From Lepas anatifera (lineage: Eukaryota > Arthropoda > Thecostraca > Lepadidae), in assembly GCA_034440635.1 (NCBI GenBank), contig JAOTON010001699.1, positions 186,001-250,000 on the forward strand: a stretch of 64,000 nucleotides of DNA. The letters are read 5' to 3'. The number at the start of each line of letters is the position of its first letter. The first letter of the stretch is position 1. Under the pieces are notes generated by a model. It was not told the DNA's origin and searched no databases. It saw only the letters and a program-made list of their open reading frames with translations. Positions 12,096-23,689 of this stretch are shown piece after piece. Made by a program: the position numbers and the translations under genes.

Positions 12096-12622
12096 CCCAT
12101 TTAGTGTAGCCCCGTCCCACGATTCCCACCCCGTCCCATTCAGTATAGCCTCGTCCCACGACTCCCACCCTGTCCCATTCAGTAAAGCCCCGTCCCACGA
12201 TTCCCACCCTGTCCCATTCAGTATAGCGCCGTTCCATTCAGTGTAGCCCTGTCCCACGATTTCCACCCCGTCCCATTCAGTATAGCCTCGTCCCACGACA
12301 CCCACCCTGTCCCATTCAGTAAAGCCCCGTCCCACGATTCCCACCCTGTCCCATTCAGTGTAGCCCTGTCCCACGATTTCCACCCCGTCCCATTCAGTGT
12401 AGCCCCGTCCCACGACTCCCACCCTGTCCCATTCAGTAAAGCCCCGTCCCACGATTCCCACCCCGTCCCATTCAGTATAGCTCCATCCCATTCAGTGCAG
12501 CCCCACCCCACGACTCCCACTCTGTCCCATTCAGTATAGACCTCGTCCCAAATATTCCCATCCCGTCCCATTCAGTGTAGCCCCGTCCCACGACTCCCAC
12601 ACTGTCTCATTCAGTATAACAC
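12096..12622. repeat. 39-bp minisatellite, left part of an interrupted array
   Basis: About 13 units of 39 bp with the phrase CCCATTCAGTATAGCC, a few of them truncated (for example near 12220-12250). Because 39 is a multiple of three, the minus strand reads as a 13-residue peptide repeat, but all variation looks neutral. The array is cut at 12622 by the foldback element and resumes in register at 15441. Confidence 0.93.
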
Positions 12623-13070
12623 TAGGGTCGTTCAAAACAATATTTTTTTTTTACTTTTCAGACTCGAACCCACTTGTTTACCATTAAATATTCAATTCTG
12701 ATTTCAATGAGCTACATTTCAAGCATCTACGACAACGGGAAAGATCGCCTCAAAACGGTTAAATATTTCATGTTTCAGGCGCGATTGGCCGCCCGGTGCT
12801 GCAGTCTCCCCGTGTTAAATTGGCATGAAAGGGGTGCATAACCTACCAGTAAAGACAGCGTGGCATGTGCGTGCGTATAAGAGCGGTAGATGGGATTTAA
12901 CATGCAGGCATTTACTTGTCAGATGTATTTGCAGTGCAATACAAATGCATTTTATTCTACAAAAGACCTGAAATTAATGGTTCAGCACCCAAGTACTCTA
13001 AATCCCGACAGAACAGGAATGCCTTTCGGAGGCGAACCTTTCTCTGGTAACATTCGTTGGAAAACATCGT

Positions 13071-13457
13071 CAGTGGCGGATCTAGCCGGTTGGTTTGGGA
13101 GGGGCAAACCAAAGTCGAAAAGCAAAAAAAAAAACGTCACGCAGTGAAAAGTTGCGTTACGATATGCCTTTTCGGTAGGATTTTGGGAACCGGAGACGAA
13201 AAGCAAAAAAACGCCACGAGGTGAAAAATATGGGCTCAAGATACTTTTTTTCCTATCCAACCCTCAATATTTACACTGAACTTCACTAATTCTGTTTGAA
13301 GTTGAGAGTTGAAGCACCAAAATCTTGCTTACAAGCTAAAAAGGAGTCGGGGGAAAAAGGAGGTCGATCGCTTTGGGGGGGCAAAAACATAGTTTTGCCC
13401 CGAGCTTTTCCGTTTGGGGGGGCAATTGCCTTTTTGCCCCCCCTGGATCCGCCACTG
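13071..13457. mobile_element. Non-autonomous hAT transposon (MITE), copy 2
   Basis: A 387-bp relative of the 392-784 element with the same CAGTGGCGGATC ends. It is flanked by AACATCGT (13063-13070) and AACATTGT (13458-13465), an 8-bp duplication with one mismatch. It lies in the left arm of the foldback; the matching place in the right arm (near 14990-15010) has no insert, so this copy arrived after the arms existed. Confidence 0.9.
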
Positions 13458-14166
13458 AACATTGTTGGGGCAGGTGCTTCTCCCTATTCTCCTGCGAACC
13501 ATTTAAGAGCTCTGATACTGCTAGAAGAAGACCCTGCTGCATATTTTTACCCTTTAGATGGCTCACGAAATCTCCCACCAGCTTCACACCACGTTCTGTG
13601 GGACCGTTCACGACAGTAAGTTCTGGAATACCTTGAAACAGGGGAAGCTATACCAGTTACCAGCTTCTCAACGGAGCCATTTCATGTCAGAATCTTTCAG
13701 ATTCAGGCGCTCGAATATCAGCCAGCTTTCAGGAATGACAAACTGGCAGAGGCTTGATACCGAGCCGAGCTCTTCATAGCCTCTGTCGGAAACTTCAGCC
13801 TACCCAACTGAAAGGTGGATGGTTTTGCTGTTTAGGCCGGGTACTGTGTCACTGCCTTTTTACCTCCACCATTGTGATTCTTATTTGCGAGACAGATTAT
13901 AACTTCCTGGTCACAAATAACAGTTGCGTGCCGGCTCTGTTTTCCTTGAGAAGATAATCACGAATTGCGTTAGCTGGTTTACGTGTGGCTGTCAGGAGAG
14001 GTTGTCTCCGACAAATGTCTGTTTAGAAGACCGGGAGCCCACCAGCGAGCCATATTCATGGAATATAGGACATTGATGGCATGAAGTGCGTGCTACTACT
14101 GAGTCAAATTCCGTTCATCATTCCAGAAGATACTGAAAGACTGAATATTATAATTTTTGGAGTTTA

Positions 14167-14347
14167 AGAACGCATCAACTGCTCAGGTCATATGGCATCA
14201 GAGACGAGAGGGAAATAATTAGCTTGGGCTAGAGCAGGGCGCCAGATTCTGCCTCTGGGTGGGCTCGAACCCACGACACCCAGCACGCACAGAATGCCAT
14301 TGGCCGAGCCGAGCGTAAGCGCTAACCGACTGAGTCACTCAGACCCC
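14167..14347 (-). mobile_element. tRNA-derived SINE
   Basis: On the minus strand an A-box-like GTGACTCAGTCGGTTAGCGC is followed about 50 bases later by the B box GGGTTCGAGCCC (14261-14272). A shared tail ends in GCAGTTGATGCGTT near 14167. The same B-box-to-tail spacing, about 95-108 bases, is found near 23690 and 62092, so these form a family. RNA polymerase III promoter boxes without a foldable acceptor stem argue for a SINE rather than a tRNA gene. Confidence 0.6.
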
Positions 14348-15440
14348 GAAAATGTAGTTAGCGGCTTTCCTTGTAAGTGGTTCTAAACCACGCATTTGAG
14401 TTCCTCCGTCGCGGATAGTCAGCTTCAGAGCCTTCTATGAGCCTCATAGAAGCCATGAAATGCAGTGCAGTGCTTTCATTAAGTTAATATAGAAATCGTC
14501 CTGAATGTGCTGAAGTCAATTCGCCATCAGCTGTGGTATCTGTGCACAGAAAGTTATATTCTGTCCCGCTGGTGGGAACCACCATCTTGGAGGTAAGGAG
14601 CCAGTCGCACAACAATTGGCCAAAACAGCAAACAATTCACCTTTGACTAGGGCAGGCTTAAGTTTCCGATAGAGGCTATGAAGAGCTCGGTGAATGCTTG
14701 GTACTAAGCCTCAGCCAGCTTGTCCCTCCTGACAGCTGGCTGGTATTCGATTGCCTGAATCTGAAATATTCTGACCAGAAATGGCTCCGTTAAGAAGCTG
14801 GTGACTGGTATAGCTTCTCCTGTTTCAAGGTATTCCAGAACTTAATGTGGTGAACAATCCCACAGCGTGATGTGAAGCTGGTGGAAGATTTCGTGAGCCA
14901 TCCAAAGGGTAAAAATATGCAGCAGGGTCTTTTTCTAGCAGTATCAGAGCTCTTAAATAGTTCGCAGGAGAATAGGGACAAGCACCTGCCCCAAAGACGT
15001 TCTCCAATGAATGTTACCAGAGAAAGGTTCGCCTCCGGAAGGCATTCCTGTTCTGTCGGGATTTAGAGTACTTGGGTGCTGAACCATTAAATTTCAGGTC
15101 TTTTGTGGAATAGCATGTATTTGTATTGCGCTGCAAATACATCTGACAAGTAAATGCCTGCATGTTAAATCCCATCTACCGCTCTTACACGCACGCACAT
15201 GCCACGCTGTCTTTACTGGTAGGTTATGCACCCCTTTCATCCCAATTTAACAAGGGGAGACTGCAACGCCGGGCGGTCAATCGCGTCTGAAACATGAAAT
15301 CTTTAACCGTTTTGAGGCGATCTTTCCCGTTGTTGTAGATGCTTGGAATGTGGCTCATTGAAATCATAATTGAATATTTAATGGGAAAAAAGTGGGTTCA
15401 AGTCTCAAAAATAAAAAATGTTTTTTTTTGAACGACCCTA

Positions 15441-15510
15441 GTATAGCACCGTCCCACAAATTCCCATCCCGTCCCATTCAATGCAGTCCCGTCATACGGT
15501 TTCCATCCCT
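15441..15510. repeat. 39-bp minisatellite, right part of the interrupted array
   Basis: The array resumes with GTATAGCACCGTCCCAC and decays after about one and a half units. It joins 12096-12622 once the foldback is removed. Confidence 0.85.
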
Positions 15511-16350
15511 AGCCCTGTCTTTTATCAGGCCTCCAGGGCACTGTCTTCGAGCCCAGTGCTTTACTTAGGCATGTCGAGAGCAGAGAAAACACGATATTTA
15601 TCAAATGATATTCATAATGATGTTTAAGTTTACAAAGTTAAGCATTTTGCAATGTCAGTAATCACCGTCTAACCTCTGGTTACAGCCGAGAGCTATTTCT
15701 GCCCCAAGGAACGCATTAGAAAGAGGCACACCCTGAAAGTATTTAACGAGTTCTCTAATTTCATCCATGCCTGTGGCGGGTTTCTGGCCGCTACCACGGA
15801 CCCACGTACCCGTACATTTGCTGTAACTGCTAATTACCTACCTCAGTCAGAGTGCCCGAAAAGACAGACAAGTGGAGTTCATTTACTGCATAGCTCTAGC
15901 TAATGGCTTACTGTTCATTGTCATTGGACAGGTCAACAGTCTGTGAACCCTGAGGCTGTGGGTGATAGCATGTTAGTGGCTTTTGTATCTCGATTTTTTC
16001 CGACTGAGTACGCGCTTTCTCCATCCTATTGCCTTTGATGATGTTCTTTTGACCGTAAACGTACACCGCAGGTTCTTTCATAATCTTTTGTCAAATCATA
16101 GTAGCAAATACCCTGCATCAATAAAACTATGTGAAACGCGTCAGGGCTAGTGGAGAATTGACCTTACATCACAGGACAATGCAGCATGCCTGCAGTGGCA
16201 TGTCCGTGGCCTCCCAAACATCACCGTGACACAATGTCGGACCGTTTTCCAGCGATTTCGCCTACCTATATGCGACATCCGTCACAATGGCCGGGCGTTG
16301 TCGCGTCGCCAACATTTTCCGTAGGAAATGTAAATGTGTAGAAAGCGAGC
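15511..16350. other. Gene-free stretch
   Basis: No gene, RNA or repeat that I can support. Confidence 0.4.
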
Positions 16351-16359
16351 AAATGGTGG

Positions 16360-16640
16360 GTGCCGAGTTTTGCATACAGAGTGGGTCGGCGCCGGCCGGG
16401 GAGGCGGGCCGGGCCGTCGTCAGGTCAGAGGTCGGAGGAGCCGCGGGCGTCGGCGGCGGCGGCGTAGTCTGCTGTTCCGCAGCCGCGCGATCCAGCCAAC
16501 AGACGCTCGGCGCGCACTGACTCATCAACAGCTCAATAGACGGCTGTGGTCGAGAACTGGAGCACGCCGCCAACGGGCGGACTCAGGCAGAGTTTCCGAG
16601 AACGAAGGCAGAGCGAGGCGGAGGCCTTCAAAATCGCGCA
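16360..16640. other. CpG-rich island
   Basis: Dense CpG, open in several frames on both strands, with translations dominated by Arg, Ala and Gly. This could mark a promoter or first exon. No motif allows a gene call. Confidence 0.35.
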
Positions 16641-16764
16641 TGGCTGCTGTGGTTCTCATTGCGGTTGAGTGATGATGAAAGGAATTATAACGCTTTAGTG
16701 AGATTCGAATTCCTCTATCAGACGCATTGATCATACAAAACAAACTCTTGGTTGCAAATTTCGT

Positions 16765-16765
<1 letters not shown>

Positions 16766-16796
<31 letters not shown>
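16766..16796. repeat. (CT)n microsatellite
   Basis: A pyrimidine run that becomes pure CT dinucleotide up to about 16796. Confidence 0.9.
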
Positions 16797-17325
16797 AGAC
16801 TCACCTTTTACGGAGGTAAAAGCACTTCAGCGTACTACTTTAAGGGTGCAGATACAAAGCCTTGCTTGTCTATGGGCCTGACGGACGGTGCCGGCTCTCG
16901 GTTGCTGACTGGTGTCGTGGGGCCGTTGGGAACGGAATCTCCTCGAGACGCATTATTTTTCTTCGCCAATGGCGAGTTCTAAGGCAAATGAAGTTTTAAA
17001 TCAGGGTTTTTGTATGCTCTTTCGGGTGACTATCCTAGTTGAAATATCATGATTAAAGTGTGATATTCTCTTCACCTAAGTTAGAAGTATCCTGTTCTTG
17101 TGGTGTGATAATTATTTACCAGCGATTTCGTAACGCACAAAACAAGGGAACAAATGTATTTTTGTGGACAGTTTGGAGATGTCCAGGGAATCCCGTAGTC
17201 TGGCAGTATGAAACTAATATCACATATAAGGCATTTTGTGAAAAGTAATGTTTGACTGTACAAAAAACTGGGGTGACCTTTGTCTGCTTCCATAATTTTA
17301 GACCCAATGGGCCAGCCAGAAAGAT

Positions 17326-17352
17326 TATGCGCAAAACGATGCGCATAATCGT
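17326..17352. repeat. Perfect 11-bp hairpin
   Basis: GATTATGCGCA and its exact reverse complement TGCGCATAATC are separated by five bases. It is isolated, with no T-run or gene nearby to give it a role. Confidence 0.6.
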
Positions 17353-17599
17353 GATTATGGTTGCAGCAGATTTATTGGTATCCAACACCCAGCGAGGCAC
17401 AGGTATTAGTTAGAAACATGACCGGTGCGGGTGGCGGCCGCCGGGAGCCGACCGGTCGACTGTGGGGGTGGCTGGTTGTAGCTCAGTCGCCGATAGAATC
17501 CAGCAGAAAACGGAGGTCTTTAGTCGGCTGCTAAACTACAATGCTAATTTCTAATGAAGGTTCCAGAGGCTCGTGGCAGCTGGTAGAAACTATACCCAG

Positions 17600-17800
17600 C
17601 CCGCTGGTTGTTTTCAGCGTTTTCTGAAACTGCGTCTGGTGCTATCGGGTACCGCCGCCGTGTTGTGACCGGTCGGGTCGCCACGAAGCACGGCCGAATG
17701 AGGTCGCGCGCGACCACCCCAGGGCACCACCCGCTGGCACGCACCAGGGGCCGCCCAACTTCCACAACGCATCCCGAATCGGAGGCTCGGGAGACGGACG
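17600..17800. other. CpG-rich island
   Basis: A GC-rich block open in several frames. The plus-strand translation turns charged and low-complexity after about 17770. No family is recognised. Confidence 0.3.
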
Positions 17801-18275
17801 CACACAAGAGAGAAGTGACGGTGGAGAGAAGAGTGGACAGGACAGAAGAGGCGAGGAAATTAGAGAGAGATGGAAGACGACAAACTGTAACAACGGATGG
17901 AAATTCAGCTAACCCAATCATATCGGTACAACCCGTTGATATGAACCTGGTGTGAAAAAGGAACGGACTGTGTGAGAACCATAGAAGAGCATTCCACCAT
18001 CGGACTGCGGCTGCTCTACTTGTAAACGTGGGATTTCTTCCCTGGTGAATGGCTTGTGGGAAGAGGTTAAATACGATTCTTGCCCAACAACCAAGCTATC
18101 ATCGGAAAAACAGTCTAAGGAAATCCATATAAAATCGCTTGACATCATTTATCAATGTTACATGCAATCGTTCTGGTGGATAACGGGTGGCCGCACTAAA
18201 TTGCCTGAGTATGTTGCGTTGCTTGTTGCTTGTACCTATAACCGTCACCTCTCTGAAACAATGCGAGCCTTACAG

Positions 18276-18545
18276 GGTGCGCAGGTGGTCAGCCAGCCCA
18301 GCCGTGACCCGCTGGCTGGGGCAGCTGCAGGGCGGGATCTGTATCCGACCTTTGACCCTCTGACCGGCACACCACCGGCCGCCCCCGGCCAGCTCGTGAT
18401 GACCCGGCGACCTGTTTCAACACCTGATCGTCCTATCTCGATGGAAGTTTACGCCAGCGGCAGCCGCCGCCGAAGTCGCCCGTGTCGTGTCCCAAGGTCG
18501 GACCCGGCCGATATCAGCAGCCTCAGGCGCTCCTGGCGTCACTAA
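18276..18545 (+). CDS. Possible terminal exon of an unknown gene
   Basis: I do not recognise a family. A plausible acceptor (CTTACAG, ending at 18275) opens a GC-rich frame that runs for 89 codons to TAA at 18543-18545. Its translation is rich in Pro, Ser, Arg and Asp (it contains LYPTFDPLTGTPPAAP), like a disordered C-terminal tail. Codon third positions are moderately GC-biased, as in the two secure loci of the window. No upstream exon could be linked, and the neighbouring GC-rich islands also keep frames open by chance, so this is only a candidate. Confidence 0.2.
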   Translation, partial: GAQVVSQPSRDPLAGAAAGRDLYPTFDPLTGTPPAAPGQLVMTRRPVSTPDRPISMEVYASGSRRRSRPCRVPRSDPADISSLRRSWRH

Positions 18546-20540
18546 CCTACCGTTTTATCTTATCCGTCCGAAATAACAGAGGCCCGAGATTTATTTCCGT
18601 GAGAGTGGACATGCTGAAAACAAAATTCCATGAAAGTTGGAAAATGACGGCTTTTTGTGGCCTGACCACCAACCGGCAGAGGCTCGTCAATGCTATCGGT
18701 GCTGGAAGTTTTGTACTTATTCGTCACGTGACTGGACCGAATCGTGGGGCAGCAACAGATGCGTGACCTTCGCCCGCCCTCCTGCATCTCCAAAGCGGCG
18801 GCGTATGTCGCGGGCACATTGGAGAACGCAGGCGTGAGCGGGCACTTGAGCAGGATCGACTGCCGCCGCGCGCTGTCGCACACATCGTGACTGAGCGAGG
18901 TGGGTGGCTCTGCCCTCCGGACCCCGCCGAGGGTCCGGCTGACAGTCCGTTCTCTTCACACTGGTGGAGCGGAGGTGCATAAGGTGTCTGTCTGCCCACC
19001 GCCCCCTGGTGTCTTCGGGTCGCGGCCTCCGCTGGCTTGAGCCGGTGCAGCCCCGCCACTGAGTCACTCCCTCCTCTGGCCAACACCATGCAACGACACT
19101 GGAGACGGCCGCACTCATAGCTCTCCGACTCTATGTCGTCATCGTCTCGTGACTCATCGCTCTGACCTCCTCTTGGCTTGCAAGATCTTTTTTGTAGTTA
19201 CGGGTGGGAGCGGAAGGTTTTGAAAATGTTTGAGCCTGCTCAAATGCGAGAGCATTTTATCAGCCGCCGTATTAACCAAACATATAATCTAAAAGACTGT
19301 TTACATACCACCACAAATTTCCTGAAAATTTAATTGAGATGACCAGCAAAAACATATATAAACATTTATTTTAGCATAAGATTGGGCATACCTAACTGCT
19401 CGGGGATCGGAGATCTGTATGGTGCAGTTGGTTAGCAAGCGCGCTGGTGTCAGGCCGAGGCATTTTATATGTGTAGTGTCGCGTGTCCACCTAGAGGCAA
19501 GGCTCGGTGCCCTACCCCTTGCCCCTCCGATGCTATATAACTCCAGCAGTAGGTGCATCGTGAAACCACCAAAATAAAAAACGACTGCCCAAAAGGACAT
19601 ATAAGAAACTCTGGATTTCAAAGTGCGTTGGTGCATTTAGAAGTTGTCCAGAAGCGCCTGTGTTACAGCTATGAATGTGAAGTTAAGCGCCAGATGTGGA
19701 AGGGTCTGATTAATTCGGTGATGATTTGATTCCAATTGGTAGCTGATTGAGTCGTATCGGAAAACGGCTGAGGCTAGGGCAATCAATGGGACTCTCTTTT
19801 TTGTACGATTATCGTGCTTCTTGGTGAATATATTCCTGTGATCACTATCTTCATGACAGCCTCAAGCTGCTGGTCCGTGTCTATCTAAGTGAGGCAATCG
19901 AATATTGTCGACGTTTCATGGAATTGACCAACAGTCGTGACTCGCCAGGAGGCTGCGATAATGGTGGATACATTTTCAATTACGAACAAAGATAACACAC
20001 CGCCCAGCGCTGTCGCTACTGGTAGTTGGAGCTCTGTGATTGATGGGGGTGACTTCACCCTCCCAGGTTCGGAGCCAGCGCTGACCAACACTATGCTTGT
20101 TACCTGCTAATGAGGTTCAAATTGGCAGCTTCAGCTCCCACAAGACGCCACCGAGCCCCCAGCAAACCTTTGTCAGGTTCACACCGCCAGAGCTCTGTAG
20201 CGAAACATTAGCCAACCGCTGCGGTTGCTGGCTGCCTTCCCAACAATGCGACTGGAGGACTCAGCTGCCTCCAGAACCACACCAACATGGAACCAATTAA
20301 TATCGCTGCTTGGCTTTGGGACCACCAGCCGAGCCAGATGCTAGTTTGTAGGAGCCCGGTATCGACAGGAGCGTGCCGGTGAGGCTGTCACAGCACGGAC
20401 CAATTACTGGTCCCGTGGCAGCCGCGGTGGTGACGACAGCCAGTCTGGATTTGGCAATACGTTCTGAATGCATTCGGTCGCATACGTGAGACTGCGGACT
20501 GACTCGGTGGTAGATTTTGATAGAATTGTGGGTCGTTTAC
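18546..20540. other. Stretch without a supported gene
   Basis: GC-rich between 18740 and 19120 with frames open on the minus strand but no family resemblance; AT-rich afterwards. Near 19418-19450 the phrase GGTGCAGTTGGTTAGCA looks like a tRNA A box, but no B box follows. Confidence 0.35.
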
Positions 20541-20559
20541 CTCTATCCCGGACTTAGGT

Positions 20560-20900
20560 CCCCACGCTACGAGCCGGATCAGGATTGTCTATAAGAGACG
20601 TCCCGCTCCCCGGTCCTCCGGAGCAGACGTGCCCCGTTACCGTGACAGCCTAATGGCGGCGTCACGGCGCCCCGCGACCACCCGCGCCCGACGCGCCCGC
20701 TCGACGGCCCGCCAAAATGATGCGTTTCAGGCTGTGGGGCGAGTTTTCAGGTCAGACGGGTCGGCGGTGCTGACAGCCTCTTCAGTGGAGTGGGGAGCTG
20801 TGACGGCGCCGTTTAGCACGGGCCCTGTACGCAGCGGGCGGCGGCAGGGCGACAACTGGCGCTCCACCTGACCCCGGCCCGGATGCCGGCCATTCAGGTC
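20560..20900 (+). promoter_or_regulatory. CpG-rich island with a TATA-like element
   Basis: CTATAAGAGAC (around 20590) is followed about 30 bases later by GC-rich sequence and then an ATG at 20652 opening an Arg/Ala-rich frame to 20871. TATA spacing is right for a promoter, but I see no conserved protein and no splice partner. This is weak evidence for transcription start. Confidence 0.2.
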
Positions 20901-21459
20901 ACCTGCCGCCGCTGCGCCCTAACTGCTGGCAGCAGCTCTGACTGTTTGTATAATAGGCTCGCTTCCGTTTGATATGATTTAGTACGACGCCAGAACTGGG
21001 TTTGGTGCTGGCTGCGGTGGCGCTGTGGTGACATTGGGGTCAGGCCGGGCCCTCCAGAGTGGCCCCTGGGGGGAGAGGTGGACGCGCCGGCTCGGTACAA
21101 TGGCTCTTGAAATGAGGCCCTGTTTTAATTAATATGAGTAGTTGTGAGTAGTTCGTTCGCATAGCATCACGGACGAATGATGGTCCCGATATCGCTCAGA
21201 AACATCACTCAAAATTATCTGAACCCAATGACTTTGCCGTTGGATCTTGTGTTTGATAGACGTCGCAGACATGTAAAGAGATCAGCTCGCCTTGCAAATC
21301 GTCAAAGAGCAGTTTAAAAGTTTCCCGTCTGAGAGAGACACGTCTACTGATGAGTGTGACGGGAACCGAGTGTGGTGCTGTTTACTGTCTCCGTAACAGT
21401 ACCACTGCGCTACTTTGGGTGAATCACGGCAGAATTGTGCGTGCCTTGCACCCTGGCGC

Positions 21460-22075
21460 AATTTTCAATGACAGAGTGAGCGACCTCGCCGACCCCGCCG
21501 GTGACACGCGCAGTTACACCGGATACTTACACCGCGTGTCCTCGGTCGTCCGGCATCCTCCCAGTGGACATGTCTCAGTTGTCCGACAGCCCGGGCTCGG
21601 CTGTCATGTGCAGGGCCCGCCGGCAGAGCTGTCCCAAGCCTGCCGCGGAGGCGGGGCACCGCCTGTCATGCCTGATTGACGAGAGAATCTCCCGCCGTCC
21701 CACCTGGCTAATGTGGAAAAACAGCATTTGTGAGGCGGATTCCTGGCGTGGCCGGCGGTCGGGCTGGGATGTCGCGGCCGCGGCTAGCGGGACCGCTGAG
21801 GGCCCGGCCGCGATCTGCCGCCGTCTGCAGAGCCGCCGCCGACCGGAGCCCGCTGCCCATCGCTCCACGCAGCCAATTATTTCCCGCGTGCCTGAGATGC
21901 GCGGCGGGAAAATAGTGCGGTCCCATCAGAGCACGGCTAATTCAACCGTCCACTTCCCAGGTGTGCGCCGGCCGGTGGTTACGCGCGGTAAATGTTCAGC
22001 GCTGCGACCCGGTAGCCGGGCCTCGAACGCGATCCAGCTGCTCCGCTCTCCGGATGGCGAGGTTATTCGCTGAAC
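21460..22075. other. CpG-rich island
   Basis: A long CpG-rich block open in several overlapping frames on both strands (plus-strand 21501-22073 is the longest). The translations share no motif with a known family, and GC richness alone explains the lack of stops. Confidence 0.4.
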
Positions 22076-22440
22076 CTGGGAAGTTTAGGGAGCTATGTGT
22101 TCCAAATCTAGAAAACGTCCCTGGTCCTGCCTATTTTCAATAACATGAATGGGTGTATTCCACCGAATTCTTTCAATATCTTAGGTGGGTCTAACATTTC
22201 GCAATATCCGGCCATAACAGAAGCATTCAGATTAAATGACAAATTGTACACTCTCTGTCAGTAAGGGAATGCTAAGTGGGCAGGAAAAGTACCAGGTGCA
22301 AACATTTTCTCGATGTGCCCTCCACTATCACCTCGTATCGCCTCGCCCTAGGCCATAAAGGTATTGTTTTTCTTGCCATTAATCCTGAACTTTTCATCTT
22401 CCGCCTTCAGAACAATGCCTTCGTCGTTAGCAACAGTGCT

Positions 22441-22481
22441 ATACGCTCTTGCTTTTGCACTCAAGAGCGTATACGCTCTTG
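22441..22481. repeat. Dyad plus direct repeat of ATACGCTCTTG
   Basis: ATACGCTCTTG at 22441-22451, its exact complement CAAGAGCGTAT at 22462-22472, and a third copy ATACGCTCTTG at 22471-22481. The first two could form an 11-bp stem with a 10-base loop. Function unknown. Confidence 0.8.
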
Positions 22482-22499
22482 CGTGCACAAAAAGATTAT

Positions 22500-23680
22500 C
22501 GCCAAATTTTAAGCTGTCTTGCAGATAGCTATTCATCTTTGAAACCTGATAAAATTAATTTTTGCAGGTTTTTTCTCTCTAGTTTTGTACGGCCCCCAAT
22601 ATCTGTATTCTCTTCGAAATATTAAGCCTACCAATAAGTTTTCCTCCGTATTGTTCGAGCTGTCACCTCTTGGAGTAATAACTCCAACGTTAAAACCATG
22701 GCGTCACAGAAGACCGTGACAAGGCCAGAAAAGCACCGTTGTGAAAGATGAAAGGAATCTCAATAAGTTCCCAAATGAAACGAGCGTTGCTGTTCCTTTC
22801 CGAAGAAGATTGGACTCACTAGATTACTGGGACAGAACTGGAATGAAGTGCTCCCGCCTGAAAAATTATTGCTCTACCACGGAGTCTGCGTTGTGTTACG
22901 CTGTGGGAAATATGAATGGAACGGACGGCAGACTCCAGCTGCGTACAGGCTGTCGCTCCTGGTTCGTCCGTTTCGAGAAGTGGTCGGGATGTGGCGCTGG
23001 AGAACACAGCGGTGGACCAGCTTCATCCCCGGTGTTGGTAGAGAGTGAGATCGGACCCGCTGGTCAGTTTTCTTCTACGAGGTTGCCTGGAAGACGAGCC
23101 ACGGGATTGGAATGCGCATACGTTCTGGGATACCTTGGAAGTGTCTGACGGGAGAAGCTGGGACAAGTATAGCTAAGTGAATTATGCCCTGCCTTTTCTG
23201 TCGATAATAGTGTTTTATGTATCTACATAGTGTGTGGCCACACTCACTCAGCCACACTCAATTAATTTGCCAGGATGATAAGCATTTGCATTTTCACTGT
23301 TTTACTTCTCCTACCTTTCTTGTATTTAATCACATTTGAGCACAGTCTGACACGGAAGTCGAAGCACCTTAAAACCCAACAACCTTGGAAGGTTAGGCCT
23401 AAATTAACCCTGCCCAGTTCTGCTCTGCTATGCCCGCACAAGTTTCTCTGCCGGCTTGTGAGTCGCTTTACTCATTCCGAAATCGTGGTTTCACCTCTCT
23501 GAAATTTATTCGGAGAACAGAATCTTTGATATCGCTGGATTTTAATTTGAGTCTTATTTCGAATTGCATAGCAAAGCTGCTTTGATGGATGGATTCAGAT
23601 CCATGGATCCATCTTCTGAATCCACTGAAGTCTGCAAAACCACGATCCAAAGCACCCTGGCCCGGTACTATAATTGCTGG
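22500..23680. other. Gene-free stretch
   Basis: No supported exon, RNA gene or repeat. Confidence 0.4.
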
Positions 23681-23689
23681 GGCGTAACA

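Larger units (their letters stand above)
12623..15440. mobile_element. Foldback transposon with arms of about 0.8 kb, inserted in the 39-bp array
   Basis: The left arm (12623 to about 13812, less the hAT insert) is the inverted copy of the right arm (about 14650-15440). The ends read TAGGGTCGTTCAAAA and its reverse complement. The element sits between GTATAACAC (12614-12622) and GTATAGCAC (15441-15449), a 9-bp duplication with one mismatch, or 7 bp if the adjoining C/G belongs to the element. Removing it restores the 39-bp array. Long inverted repeats with 8-10-bp duplications resemble Mutator-like or foldback elements; the superfamily is uncertain. The loop of about 0.84 kb holds a SINE and no transposase. 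Confidence 0.85.

Noticed and set aside
12072..12571. Minus-strand frames of 117 and 139 codons with a 13-residue repeat
   Set aside because: Products of the 39-bp minisatellite, open in more than one frame and without unique flanking coding sequence.
14225..14347. Possible tRNA gene
   Set aside because: A and B boxes are present but the spacing and acceptor ends do not give a cloverleaf, and two further diverged copies share a non-tRNA tail. SINE preferred.
19418..19450. tRNA A-box-like sequence
   Set aside because: No B box at a suitable distance; could be chance.
21501..22073. 190-codon plus-strand frame
   Set aside because: In a CpG island open on both strands; no motif and no splice context.
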